Assembly (NCBI GenBank): GCA_009869945.1
Contig: WIXG01000004.1
Coordinates: forward strand, 186,001-250,000
DNA from: Mesaphorura yosii
Taxonomy: Eukaryota; Arthropoda; Collembola; Poduromorpha; Tullbergiidae
Reading direction: 5' to 3'
Length of the DNA: 64,000 bases
Shown: positions 23,023-37,080 of the stretch, in pieces
Numbering within the stretch: position 1 is the first letter of the stretch
Layout: the number at the start of each line of letters is the position of its first letter
Notes under the pieces: model-generated
Told to the model about the DNA's origin: nothing
Databases searched by the model: none
Seen by the model: only the letters and a program-made list of their open reading frames with translations
Position numbers and translations under genes: made by a program

Positions 23023-26000
23023 AAATCTCATCATATCTTACAAGTAATCCTAATAACACCTGTATCAATTGTGATACAGATTGCATACTTTGATACATTC
23101 TTAATTCTCAGTTTCGAGGCAGGTTGAGTAGTGATTCAATGCATTGGACAAGAGAAAGCAATTAAAAGATCTTTACTTCAGGTTCATTTGAAACTAGCAA
23201 AGCGCAAAATAACTCCTCTCGTGAAAACAAAAGAGCTGTATACTGAATGAATCGGAAGGGCAGGCTTTGTCATTGACAATGTGCACGAGCACAAGAAAAG
23301 AAACGAGCCAATAAATGGCACAAAAACGTGTTCTTTATTTGAGACTGTTATTTGTGTGGGTTTCATTTCAAGATCAATTATTGAGAGCATCTATTGTTGC
23401 ACGAGCCGAGCTTTCGCTACACTTTGCACTGGGGAGGCTCTTGTCTTTGCATTGATAATCCAATTCATCGTGCTCGTCACGACAAAGTCACAGAATAGGA
23501 ATCACTGCTGACTCGACACTCGACTAGCTTTTATTTCTAATTCCAATTTTGTCTACCGAATCAATGCGGCGTGGCATGGCGTGCGTGGTAGGCTCAAAGA
23601 GTCATGGCTCTCCTCGTCCTCGTGTTGGGATTCACTGTGTCATGGTCACATTATTGCCTTTCTTGTATTGCGCTGCAGACTTCATTGACTGATGGGCATT
23701 GCCTTGACTCGACTTGACTCTTTACTTTACTGCGATGAAAGTTTAAAAGGAGCGAGTCCAATCTGCTATCTGCGCTAATAATGGAGATGGTGATGATGGG
23801 TCCAATGCAAAGCGTACAAACATAGAAACACTCGCATTCGCAAACTTTCATTGTTGCTCGATCGTGTAATTGTTGCTTATTTAACGCGTGTCTTTGATGA
23901 TGATGAGCAACACGCGTGCGCACGTCGCAAATTGAACCAGGTTTTTGGTCTTTGGCGTACGCGAGGCGAGCCCTACATTCAAAACTTTCAAGACGTGAGT
24001 TGAAACGATGACTTTCTGCGCATGTTTTATTGTTGACTCATGGCTGTGCTGTGATTGTGCTTACATGTAATTGCTGTGGGTGTCTCACCTACATTTACTT
24101 TGCTATTTTAAAACAGCGACAGAAACGATAAAGTATGAGATGTGACACATAAATCGCGATGTTATTATCCAGCATGCCTAAAATGGATTTACAACCAGCC
24201 ACAACTCGATTTGCTATTACGAGAGCAAGATGATTATGAAATCAAGATGGGCTTAAGTTTTTTTATCTTTGGTCCTGCCCTTTTCAGAAGACTTTCATTT
24301 CTCGAGTTGCACGCAAACGTGTCATAAAAATCGTCATCTTTGAAGATGACTTTCTGTTTCCCATTTGTCGCGAAAATTTCACTGATGTTGAGTTGGCTTC
24401 TACTCAAAAGGTGCTTGCGTCAGCGTCCTGGCAGGAAGAAAATTCTGAATTTTTTAACTTTTTTGCAGATTCAAGCATTGGCTTAGTGTTGACTTTGGGC
24501 GTTGGAGACAGCTCAATTTGCAAACTGATTAAAATAAGGTCGCATCCATTTCAGAAGCAAAGGAAAGGTTATATTAATTAGAACTTTTGTTGGACCGCCA
24601 ATCATATTAAATAAATATACAATGCATAAAAGAGCACACAGTGTGCTAATACACTAATGTATGTAATTCTATTGTTGGTAAACAATGCGTGGGTTTATCT
24701 TTAGCTCAATTTGCAACCAGCCCCTGTTGCCAGTGTGGTGAGATGACCATAAAATAATGTAACACACATGGTCACTGTTCAAGTAATTAATTTTGTGCTG
24801 TAGCAAACTGACGAATCCAACAGAACACAATACGGAATTTGCGCTGAATAAAAGGAAAATTTGCAGGTCACACTTGGACGGACCTCAGGCGCTCTCGCGC
24901 CTGGCTAAAAATTATTATGCCAAGCAGAGATCAACGAATGCATATGCAGATTCATCGCTCTAGTCGTACGGCAGGTGCAGTCGCAGTTGATGTTTGACAA
25001 CGCCTTCACTCACTCACGGTTTTGGTCGGTCTGTTATCTGTTGTAACTCTCCGTTCATCTTCACAAGGGCAGCAATAATAAAAACATTCAGACTGTTGCG
25101 AAAATCAACCCCTACACGCAAAACCGGGATTACAGAGTATCAGAAATGTTAATCGCGGCAGTGTTCGCGATTTCCGAGGCAGGGAATGAGCTTGAGCGGG
25201 ACAGGTACATGAGTTACGTGGTTGAGTGAAATTACAAAATTGTCATCCTGTGGAAAGTGGAGGATGAGGTGGTAGTACGGAGACCAGACTGAACCGTTTC
25301 AACTCTGCATTGCACCACAACACAGAGTTGAGCGTTGTACCGCCAACATCAAGATTTTTGTCTCACACGCATCAGACCAAAAAGGTTCTGATACAACAAT
25401 TAACAACATGTGTAATTTATATGAGCAGTAACAACGCGCAACAATGCATATGAGCGTATGCTGAGTATTTCACGCCCGCAGTGTGCAGGCACGTAAATTA
25501 AAATGGTGATACTGTTCAGCAAACATCTAAAAATGGTTCGTTTCATCGTACGAGCTCCGCATCCTGGCCTGTAGCTGCGACTACAACGACGCCAGCAACC
25601 TGCCACAAGAATGTACGCTCATTTCAACAGCAGCAACAATTTTTTACTACCACAACCCACCTGTAGCCGTAACTCGACGTGCCTTTGCCTTTATTGCCAT
25701 TTGCCAACAATGCAGCTCACGATGAGTCCCACCTTGCTAACTTTCTCAGCCACAAGTCGCATAGTCGCGTTCTGCTCTGTGTTGAAACTCATCTCAGCCC
25801 GATTAGGATGCAGCACAGCACACGGTTCAGATTAGATACCTGAGTATTTGTACAGTATTGTATCCATCCGACAGAAACCACTTGTACTGCCAACAACATA
25901 GTTTAGCAATAATAAAAACTTGACACTTATTCAGTTGAAAAAATTCTTCATCCCCTGCGATCGTATCATCATCATTCAAACGGAAAGTACCGTACTGTTT

Positions 26001-26601
26001 TCTCGTATCAGGTATATCATAAAGAGAAGACACAAATTACAAGTTAGTGCAAAAGACAAGAGTCAAGGTTTTAATCAAAGTGAATAGTTCAAGAATTCAT
26101 TAAACTTGCATCGGCAATAATGCAGCGAGTGTGAAGTGCAATAATGAAAGGAATTTTTCGACTGCGCTGAAGCGAATTGAGAAGTTATTACGCAGTAAAG
26201 GAAATTGGGCAACTTAATAAGTACTTGCTCGTGTTGCAGTCGGTCGGGGTCAGGCACTGCGTCAATATATTTTGAGTTACATATTATTCAAGAATCAACG
26301 GCAGCAGATTGTGATTGGTTTCAGTGTTTCAGTCTGAACGAACCCGTCTGCGCTCGTTTCTGCTTCGGAGCGAGCCAAGCTTGCGGAAAAATGTGAACTC
26401 GTGATTGTGATTGTGATTGTGGTGTTAAACTGTCAAACCAGACGCATTGTAGCACCAACGAAGGAAATGTGAACCAACAGCGTGAAAGCGTCAGTGGCTT
26501 GAGTTCTTTGATTATAATATAAAGCTCATGAAAACCTGATGCCGCAGCGCCGTTAGATTTTAGATCAGTAATTCCTGAAACCTGTTGCCACTTTCTCCAC
26601 G
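23023..26601. other. Gene-poor intergenic region upstream of Hillarin
   Basis: About 3.6 kb with no recognisable protein, tRNA or transposon. It contains AT-rich and CA-rich low-complexity sequence, an 8-bp perfect inverted repeat at 24333-24350 (GTCATCTT-TG-AAGATGAC) and a GTGATT microsatellite at 26401-26423. Its right end must include the Hillarin promoter. Confidence 0.5.
26401..26423. repeat. GTGATT hexanucleotide microsatellite
   Basis: Nearly four head-to-tail copies of GTGATT, about 180 nt upstream of the Hillarin start codon and so probably in its promoter or 5' UTR. Confidence 0.7.
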
Positions 26602-29600
26602 ATGTTCCGGTCTCCAGCTGAAAGCGCTTGCCTGCGATGCGGAGTTACAGTTTACCCTGTTGACAGGTACATTTTGTCTTTGCTCTTTACCGTTATCCGA
26701 ATCGCGCATGTAAAAATAGACACGAGTATTACTATTATTTATCTGAGGACTTTTTTGCATAGCCAATTTCCAAAATTAGGGCACATCAATTTTCAAACGA
26801 TAATATTCATGCCATACCGAACACAGGTGTTAATCAAAATCCGTGCCGACTACTGTCCCTCATTCTTCTAAAAGCAAAAGTACACACGTTTCTCCGTATC
26901 ACAATCACCGTTTCAAAACGATATGAATTATTCAAGCGTATGAAAGTGATAATGTCGTACCATATTGGGTATTAACACTTAACAGGAAACTGCTCTACGA
27001 TGAATCATAAATTCATAAATTATGTGTGAATGTGTGTCAGAGAGACAATGCGAGTGTTAAATAATTATGTACGGGAATGAGACAAGCATTCTCATTTGAG
27101 AGTTTCCGGTTTTTACAAATTAAAGATGCTAACAATAGCATCCTTTGGGAGAGACGACGTGTGGTGCTTGTCTGATTGTCAAAATACGTCACAAACATAA
27201 TCACCACTCACAAGCAATCAGCTCAAATAAAGAATAATGCGATTCCTTCAATATTGCATCTACCACTAATTAATATGCCATGGCGAGTTTGGCAAGGTGT
27301 CATCTTTGGAGTCTAGTATCTTGATTTTATTCATTTGTGACTCAACATTGAATGGCTCACGAGCCTTTAGCATCCATTTATTGATTTCACTTGGATACTT
27401 TGGATTCGAATTTATAGAGTTGGGCCCTTCAAAGATGCTTCCTACTTCCACTCCGGTTGTTTCAAGTGCCTTGTGTGCGGTAGTCGCCTCAGTTTGCGAA
27501 CCTACTACCACTCCCAACACGATCAGGATGATAAGGAAGTGTACTGTGTCAGCCATGTGCCCAAACCTGGACCTGGTCACTTGGACGGATCATCCGTCCT
27601 GATCCGAAGCGCATTGAATGTTCCAAGACACACAAGCTACGTCAATGACCAGGTAAAATGCTAGTTTGGCTTTAAATGCTAGTGTATATGTTGAATGAGT
27701 GTGACTGAAGTTGACTTTCTTTAAAGGTTCGAGCTGGTGGAAAGGGCACGTTTGATGTAGATGCCCTTAATATACGGTCGACCCGGCGAGAGAATGGTGC
27801 GTCTCCAATTTTTGGATCAAGCATGGCTCCACATGACCCTTACCAAATTAGCTCTTCACAAAACAACAAGAATCATCAGCAATTTGGAAGATTCGACGCT
27901 TCTGCCTTGCATATTGCTCACGCACTTCGGGCAACTGAGCTTCAAAAAGCTTACAAAAAGGAGAAGCCGATGCATTTGTACCTGGTGAGTGAATCCAATA
28001 CAGTCAATCAATGATAATGGGACAAACATTTATTTCGTAAATATTCGTTTGGTTTAGCCTCAAGAAGAGCAAACTGAATTGGAGATGCGACATCGCAAAG
28101 AAGAAGATGCACTTTACAATCGTTTTGCGCAAGCTCGGGCGGAAGAGGAAGCTCGAATTCATGCAGAATTCCGAGAAGAATGGGAGAAGGAACTGGAAAA
28201 GTTAGCGTCCAAGTTCGAATCACTTCGTGTCAAGTCCGACCCGAACACAATACAAACACTCAGAGCCAAAGAAAGGGATGATTTGGAAAGAAACATGACC
28301 ATTAGAAGAGACAAAAAGAAAGAACAGACGACAAGGAAATTGTTGGAACATGAGAGGTAATGAACGAAGTATGAATTTCTCTAGTATGAGTCTTTACCGC
28401 TGTTCTAACCGAAAGCTTCATATTTAAAGAGCTGCAACAGCCGCTCTTGTTGAGAAACAGAGCAAAGAGATGTTGAACTTGATCAACGAACGCAAGATTG
28501 AGTTTATTCAGCGATCCGGTGATCACAATCACAATCATGATGACCATCCGGGCTCACCTTCACGGATCCATGAAATATTTCCGTATCCTCAGCAAGCCCC
28601 ACCACCGGCACCACCAACAATCGACAAAGTGGACATTTACACGGATCCATCAGAATTTGCTGATATTGACCAAATAGCTATTTCTGTAAGTAGTCTAATG
28701 CGAAGAGTATAGAGACGGAGTAACCATACTAAACATTCAGACTGAATTTTGGTAGGTGGCTCAAGAAGACCAGAAAACATTCACAGATCTAGTGCGGCAG
28801 CTTGTATCTCGTTGTGGCTCAGACGTGGAGAAGGCTCGGACAATATTCCGTTGGATAACCGTAAAGAATCTGAACGCAATGCAGTTTTCAGAAGATGTAC
28901 GGACAGACACGCCCATGGGTTTGCTGCGTGGCATAAAGCAGGGCACTGAGAGCTATCACGTGTTGTTCAAGCGACTGTGCTCTTATGCCGGCCTCCATTG
29001 CGTTGTCATTAAAGGATTGAGCAAATCTGCTGGATACCAACCAGGTGTCAAGTTCACAGATAATCGATTTAGAAACTCGTGGAATGCAGTTTACGTTGCT
29101 GGTGCCTGGAGGTAGTCCCATCGATAGTCAAATTTTGATTCATGCTGTATTTAAGGTTTACGTGTTCTCTTTGTTCCAGATTTGTTCAATGCAACTGGGG
29201 TGCGAGACATTTGGTGAACGCCAAAGAACGTGCTTCAAAGACCGACTCTTTGCGTTATGAATACGATGACCATTACTTTCTCACCGACCCGAACGAGTTC
29301 ATCTTCGAATTCTTTCCACAACAGCCAGAATGGCAGCTTCTCAAACGCCCGCTTGTCATTTCGGAATTTGAGCATCTTCCATTTGTTCGAAGTCTCTTCT
29401 TTCGCTACGGACTGTATTTTCCGGCTGGCCAAAGTTCAGATTTTCTTCACAATAGCTCAGGAGACATCATATCGAATTGCAGAGCTGTCATTGCAACAGA
29501 TTCTTCCGGTAAGGAAGTAGAACAAAGCAGAACGAGTAGCCACTGCCACGGTATTGCGATTCACGTTTTCAATTATGCAATCCTCTTCCAGGCGCTGCCA

Positions 29601-30772
29601 CCGTTCGTCTTGGAATGCCAACCCAAATGGAATCGTGCTTAATATTTCATTATAATCTGAAGCTCTATGACACGGAAGCTGATGTCTTTGACGGTGTTAG
29701 TTTGAAGAGATTCGTAATGCAAAGTGTGTCACCGCCGGTCGTGTCATTCCGGGTCCATGCACCTTCGTCCGGAGCATTTTTGCTAGATATTTTCGCGAAT
29801 GCTGTCACACCGAAAGAATACCTCACAGGTCAGCTTCACTTAAATTACAATTTATAGTGCGCATATTGACTCCCAGTTCAAAAAGTCCTATTTCCAATTT
29901 TAGGTGAACCAATGAAGTTCAAGTCAGTTTGCAAGGTAAGGACAAATGCAATGTTACTTCTTTAACTTGCGTCAAGGATCAATTCACTCACAATGTGTAG
30001 ATCCGCAGAATAAAATGGCAGGTGAAACTGTTATAATGTTTATTTCTTTTTTCTGTACAAATTCACGATGCTAAACGGCGTTTCGTTTAGTCTTAATTCT
30101 TAATTCACAACATATTTGATTCATTGGTGTCACTAATTAAGGGTACGCCTTGTCACAATAGCACGTTTAAAAACTGCCAAATTTGCAATTTGCAGATTAA
30201 AATCGAATGTGCAAGCCTCTCCACCGTCATGGTTCCATTGCCGGACTGCGCTTCTGGAGAGTGGGGTAAGTTGGAACCGGAACGCACATCTTTGCTCTCT
30301 GTACTTTGCAATTACGGTTTTCATGATCAACCATTAACCTCCTTACTAGGACCAGCCAAAGCAACGAGACTTTTTGGACTAGTTCCGGTTTCCCACCCAG
30401 AGCCGTTAATATTTAGCGGCAGGGAAATATCAATTGAATTCCGTATGACTCGACCGCTGACGGATTTTATGGCCACCCTCCACAAGAACGGGACGGACGA
30501 AAAGAAACTGGCAAAGTAAGCCCTTTAATCTTAATAATAAAGGCGAGTCATTGTGCTAATCCGGCTAACTTAACAGGTTCACCAGTCAAGTAGTCAAGAA
30601 TGACGACGTTGTATTCACAATCATCTTCCCTGAGGAAGGACAATACGGGTTGGACATTTATACACGAGAAATTGACAAGAATGACCACCTTCAGTCGTCA
30701 ACATCGAACGGAAAACAACTTCTTACACATTGCTGTAAATACTTGATCAATTCATCGAAGAAGAACTTGTGA
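26602..30772 (+). CDS. Hil: Hillarin: LIM domain plus transglutaminase-like domain (832 aa)
   Basis: Twelve exons: 26602-26666, 27418-27652, 27727-27984, 28058-28356, 28430-28685, 28756-29111, 29180-29508, 29592-29828, 29904-29935, 30196-30265, 30350-30515 and 30577-30772; phases agree throughout and give 832 residues. The first exon begins a LIM zinc domain (CLRCGVTVYPVD) completed across a 751-nt intron by VGPFKDASYFHSGCFKCLVC, ending YCVSHVPKPGPGHLDG. A charged coiled coil follows (QEEQTELEMRHRKEEDALYN through KKEQTTRKLLEHE), then a His-rich HNHNHDDH and Pro-rich linker, then the KY/hillarin transglutaminase-like core: DVEKARTIFRWIT, MGLLRGIKQGTESYHVLFKR, SAGYQPG, NSWNAVYVAGAWRFVQCNWG. C-terminal repeats resemble KY-peptidase beta domains. 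Invertebrate hillarins act in cytokinesis and muscle/neuronal cytoskeleton. The transglutaminase Cys-His-Asp triad is not visible, so it is probably non-catalytic. Confidence 0.95.
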
Positions 30773-33700
30773 ATCTAATTCCGCGCATATTAGATAAGAA
30801 TCGCTAGAACCAAAGCCAATCCCATACTCAACGCCTTTCATAAGTGCATTCCTTAATGTCTAAAATTCATTATACATTAACGACATGAATGAGAAGTAAG
30901 TTGGATTTATGAGAACTTATGCTTTATTGAGTCCCGGTTGTTTTATAATTACAAACTAATTAGTTTCAATTATAACTTGAGTTCTAATGTTAAGCTCTGG
31001 TCAGCGACAAGAAGAATTGTAAGTACACAACTTGTTAAAAAGCAAAATCATAGAATATTTCCCTTTAAAGCACTAATTTAAGCGACTTATGTGTGAATAT
31101 TGTAATCGTGTGTAGAAATTATTTTATATATTTGACTTCGCTGAAAATATTAAAAGATTCATGGACGAAGATGTCAGACTTCGTACTTTGTACTTACAAC
31201 TTAAAAATTCTGCACACAAGCCAGCAGCACGAGGAAAATAAGACGGAAAATTGAAGAAAACGTTATGCCAGTCAATTAGTCGCATTTTTACGACTGCGCA
31301 ATGGACACGCAATGCAGACGCAGGAAGAAGTTGTATGACATCGCATGCTTGTGGATGAACGTCAGTAATAAATTAACATTAACAAGGATCTGAAGTTGAT
31401 AAACCCTGAACGAACCGAAGAAAATTCAGATTGCGCGTGACTGGAAAATCCAGGGAATTTCAGCAATGCACTTTTGAATCGGAATTTCTGAGATGCTCGA
31501 AAACAAACTATATTAGATCATCATCGCATGGTTGCGCGTGCGGTGAATATATTGGAAGTATTTACATCTTCATACAAACTGCCATGCAGCAAAGCCACAA
31601 AGTCTAGAGGTTATCGGATCGGGAAAACACAGTTGCAGCGCAGACAGGATGAAACATTTCATTTAATGTTGTCTTGTGGTCGTCAAACTTTTAATCATGA
31701 CATTTTACGCATCACATCACAGATTGCAGATGAGCCAATAATCTATGACGGCATTGATCGCATCATGTGATTTCATATCTGCACTCTCGACTCTCAAGTG
31801 ATGAGTTCAACAAGTGCACGGGTTAAGAAGTGTATAAACCTACAACTTAATCACAGCCACAATGCGCGATCGCAATCAATGTTCCAGGTAAGCAGCACAG
31901 CAGTAGCAGATCATCTCTGGACCAGGTCATTATATAATAGTTACGGCCATTTAAGTCACAGTCACATGCTACTCCGCTGATCCTGTTTACTGTTGTTATC
32001 CTCTGCCGCTGACGTTTAGTGTTAGCGTGTTAACCGCATACTTAATTAAAACTTGGGTTGATGATGCCATTAAATCAGAGACGTCATCATTTCTCCAGAA
32101 ACATCACGCTAAGACCACTTTTTATTACGTTCAATTCACAACTCGTGATGTATTTAATGTATTTAATTTTTTCGTTAACAATGACGCGACGTTTGGCCAA
32201 TGGAACTGATTTCCAGTTTTTTGTCTATCGTGGTTGAATTATCGGCCATAAATTGTGTATAACAATTTTGTTTTTGTCCAGAAAGCACCTGACTAGTCCG
32301 ATCAGACGCTGTGACCTTCCTTCAGTTCAACCTGTCTGGCAACCTTGCCCGAGACAATGACGTCTGTACGGCTGTGTCTCCTTCAACTCTTCTGTTACTC
32401 CATAGAAGGCTGACGCTGGAGACCCCGGTCGAGTACCCATAAATTCTCTCCGGTTTGGGATCGACCTGACAATTTCTTGATAATCTTTATCGCGCTAATC
32501 GCACAATATGATCCTTGTTGAGGTATTTCTTACATATATCCCACTTGTTTTCCAATTTAACCACAGTATAAAGTTCCATGACTCTGTGCGCAAGCAATTG
32601 GGATGTGTCCTTGCAAAAACCCTCACCTTGAAGAGATCATTGGATGCTGCTTCGTTTTTGCTCCTTCTTTTCTCTGGAATTTGCAACCACGGTTTACGCA
32701 TTTCGTTACCAGTTGTATCCAAATTTAATCGCATGCGAGTACACTGTGTTTTTCGCCTTTGGACCTTGGACAAGGTAACAATTTCCCAGACGTAAACAAA
32801 CAAGGCGCTTCACGCTTGAAAGGTTTTCACACCTCCGAGACTGGAAACTGCCGTCATCTAAATTTTTATCTGATTCCAGTCCGTCGCGGCGCGGGTGGGA
32901 GGCCAGCGGGTAACACGGTGACATTGGGTTCAGGTCAAACGACGTCAAACTGTTTTTATATACTACACGTCTACATACTACTACTGTCTGTACCCATTAT
33001 GGAAATATTCCATTCCGTTGGTGGGCTGTGGATTTACGGGTACACTGAGTTCGTGTGTTCATTCATTCGCAACTGTCGTCAAGAATCCCGAAGGCCAACA
33101 TCTTTTGGTCCTCTGGACGTAAATCGAGTGTTCATCAAACTCGCCCAGAGTCGGGCCAGGTTGAAAAGGAACATATATTCTCTCAAAATCTTCTCTCAAG
33201 AGTTAAAAATAAATGCTTTCCTCATTTCACATCCTCGAATATTCGCGCTATTTGTCGCCTGGATTAGGTCCAGCACACTTGATAAATGGCTGCCAGAAAG
33301 CAGAGTTAAAGAAGAAGTTTATTCCTTCCGTTTCCATTCGTCAGACTGCTTTCCTTACATGGATGACGCGCCTCACAAACATTTGAGAGTTTGCGCTTGC
33401 CAATTTACTAGAGAATTTCTTATGTAAATTCCAGAGAAGAGTTTAGCGATATGCGACGATTCAACCAACTCGAAGGATAGAGTTTAGTCACTTCCTCTCT
33501 TCAAATTATCAGCGCGGCGGCGATGAGTGTCTGGCGCCCAGATGTGGAAATAAGTACGAAAATCTGCGAAGACGATAAAATAAAGACAGCAATCACATTT
33601 ACAGTCGCAAAGACACTTTTTTCCAAGACCGGATTGAAGTTAGCAGGATGAACAGTTACATGACACCGGCTCAAAATAAGTCATTACTTAAAAGTCGTGC

Positions 33701-36700
33701 GCATGCAACGACCCGCTTGAACCAGAAGGAAAGAATAATGAGCATTTATGGCAGTGTCGTAGCCTTCAATCTTCAAGCGAAGGCTAGACGCTACGCTTGT
33801 GACTAGCGGCCAACGTGATTCATGGCCTCGCAATGGAACTGTTCTCGGAAAAACGATGACGAGTTGGAAAAACATTGCGTCAATGCGAAAGCCACTTTTT
33901 ATATGTACTTTAAGTTTGACTTGGCTTAATTTTATCGCTGCATTGTGTTGCTCTTGCTCAGTTTTTGCCTTTCCTCCACCCTGCAGTGCCGGCTCTTTGT
34001 TCGCCCATGCTCGTGAACGCGATTCGCGACTCTCCAGCTTCAATAATGCTTCAGCCCTTGCGAAAATGCACGAATGGAGCCTATGTTCATGCCCTAGCAC
34101 AACATTTTGTGGAGTTGCATTACAATATTTACAACATGCTCCGTTTGATCAGTATAAAGGAGTATATTTGACAGATAATTTACACACGAATCATTTCCAA
34201 ATTGCAGTACTTTGAAAGAAACAATGTGTTTGATTGTTATTGCCTTAAATTCCACTGTAAAATTGTGTTTGCTTGCGAATTCTGAAAAGAATCGTCCATC
34301 GCATTTAGCACATTGTTCAGATGCTTCCTCACGTTCATCTTGAAATATTACTCATCCATTTGGTATGCCATTCATATTTCTGTTCTTACAATTACAATTG
34401 CATTACTAAAATTACATACGCTGATTGACTTCTCGCAATTCTGCTGACCGCTGTACACAGCGTGGGAGTATTTTTGTTTGCCATCTAACTAGTAACCATC
34501 ATGCCTATTTGCACATTTCTGTGCGGAAAGGCCAATCCTGACTGGACGACGACTGCGGACATAGAAGAGATTTTACACTTTGTCAGTCTCGCACGTAGGT
34601 TATTATTTTTGCATTTTCACGTCTGCAAAGATTCCGTCTGCAAAGTCATTGTTGCCGCTGCTGCTTTGTTGAACGGGGGCTTTGCATTCACGGTGGTGGG
34701 GTTACGCCTGCATTTCTCGCGAATACTGTCTCGCCATTTGGAGGTTCGCCTTGTGGCAATTCTTTTAACAATTCAACCAACCCCTCCACCGCACCGCGCA
34801 AGATATTTAGCACACTCATCGAGGGAAACTTGAAGCCAGGCCATACGCGAATACGCAATGCCTTTAATCATGATTGCGTTGCAATACTGCGAAGAGAACT
34901 GCTGCAAACAAGATTAAGTCGCAGTTTGCCTGTGCTGAAAAGCTTTCTATTTTTCTTTTACGTCAACACAAGTTGGGCTTGGATTTTTTAAAGGAGGGAA
35001 CACGAATCTTCAAGCAGCCAAATGCCAGACTTGCTGAAAGTCTCTGGGAGAGGGAAAACTGCTCGCTGTTCATTTAACAGCTGCCACTACGAAGTAATGT
35101 GGTTTGGTTGAAAAGGATGCGGCGAGTAGCCAGCGTTCACTGCTTGCATGATGAACTTGCTAGTTGCGATTTTTTTGTCCCGCTGGTCATCCAACCGGCG
35201 ACGTCAATGAAATGTTCATCAGCTCTGAGCAGCATAACCTTTTAATTACTTTCGCGATTTGCAATGTTTTCGTTAGAATGTCTTGGCTTTAACCCTTCAG
35301 GGTGAAGCGGAGTTAGAATTTGAATTGAATTGACGTTGATTGAAGGAATACAGAGCATTGGTTCCATATTTCTGTGTTCACTTCCGCAGAATAATCCAGA
35401 GCTGGGCAATGTGAATTTGTGTTTGCGAAGTAATTCTGTTTAATTGAAGCCGAATGCAAAGAAATTGTCTTATGACTTAATTGCATTTAACGTGGTTATC
35501 CGGCTTTATGCGACATTTCCATTACGGATTGGTCAAGAAAGATTCCATTTGTGTAATTCATTTATTCATGGCATATGTGCAACTTTGAGAAATAGATCAT
35601 CTTTTGCTGCGTATGGAAATTACTTCGTAAATACGCTTGCGTTATCCGGACAATTTTGGACCAACAATTAGAATTCGCTGTTTGTCGTTTCGACCGCAAA
35701 ACGCAGGGTGAGAATCCGCAGCTCTGGGCGCCCATTCAGTTTCTCACTTCAGAACACCTCGAATATTCTTTTATCTTTTCACCTGTAATTTTGTCACTCT
35801 ACTCTATCTCCACGCTTGAAAATCTTCCCATTCCCCAAGCCTTTAGCTTTCTGTGTCTACCGACTGGTAACTGTTGAATGCACAGTGAACTTAATGTTAA
35901 CGTATTTCCACTGCTGTGGTGGAGCGAATGCGCTGCTACTGCGTACTGCCTGCGCAGAGTTCTGATGCTACGACCGTACTAATACAAATTATAAAGAGAA
36001 ATCGAGTTGTCTGTTTTTATTACTCGACTCTGATGGTGTGACTTTCATGTGAATATAATAGCAGCATTATTTGACCTACCTAAAATAATACAAGAAAGCT
36101 ACACCAAAATATTTAGAACCGAGTAAAAACTACAAATTTTGTACGCACATTGACAACTGACTTTTTATAGTTCTTAAATAGTGCTGGGTGTACTTACTGT
36201 TGTTAATACCTGTGTTGTACTGTGTGACTACTACGAGTGTTGTTTCATGACTTAATGGTGTTAATCCTCCATCAATACCTTAAATAACAATAATTGCAGT
36301 GAATGAACGAGTGAACCGAATCTTGTGTGTAGAATAAGGTCCATAAATATTAGGTACTTTTTTACACGCGAGCACACGATGCAGTGGTTGATCTAATTAT
36401 TATTTCGCTCTACACTCGAGTTGACAAATGCAACCTTAGCGCAGCGTCATGAAGTCATGATCTTGATCGAATTTACTTATCTCAAGTGCCCATTTCCTTC
36501 CTCTGTGGAACTTCCTGAGTGATATGTAAATAATGTGGACATTGAACATGGACGAATGGCGAATGAATTGTTGGTAACACGAGCAATAAATTGTTGCAGA
36601 TTTTAAGCTATCAATTAACCGAAGAATATGCCAGATCGACCCGAGTAGATTGTGTCAATTTTGCTGCGTGGGCTCCCAAGAAACAACTCGAGACAATTTC

Positions 36701-37080
36701 ACCAGCTTTCATAGTTTTGAGTTGAGATTGGGATGGGTTGCTTTATGAAAAGGAGAACGCTGTTGACCGAATCTTTTTGGCGATAATTTATGAAAGTCAT
36801 GATCTAAAACGCAAGTGTCGAGTCGACAATTTAAATTACAATACATTTAATTGTGGTGTGGGGCGTAGTGAACTAATTGACTGATCAGTGACTACCACAC
36901 TGTATTAGTGAACTAGCCAGTTAACATTTAATTGCGCAGTGATTACGCCTACATGATTTCAGAAGCTGATTTTGAATTTTGTGAACACATCACTAAAATA
37001 AAAATTGAAAAGACGCTGGACTTTGACGCAAGCCTTCTCATTTCTCTAAATTAACGAGTTCTTCAGTAATCACAATTGAA
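30773..37080. other. Large gene-poor interval between Hillarin and the zinc-finger gene
   Basis: About 6.3 kb. After the Hillarin 3' UTR I find no domain, splice chain, tRNA or mobile-element ORF. Two longer open frames, 32759-33427 and 33799-34215 (+), have composition typical of chance frames and are listed as rejected. The right end is AT-rich and should contain the promoter and 5' UTR of the zinc-finger gene. Confidence 0.5.
31367..31372 (+). promoter_or_regulatory. Possible Hillarin polyadenylation signal
   Basis: AATAAA about 595 nt after the Hillarin stop; it is the first canonical hexamer I see downstream, so it is only a candidate. Confidence 0.35.

Noticed and set aside
32759-33427. 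222-aa open frame on the + strand
   Set aside because: It does not start with ATG and reads like random translation (many Cys/Trp/His, no domain). It lies in AT-rich intergenic DNA without supporting splice sites.
33799-34215. 138-aa ORF with a hydrophobic stretch and many Cys
   Set aside because: The hydrophobic region is not N-terminal, the composition is irregular, and overlapping ORFs on both strands are equally long.
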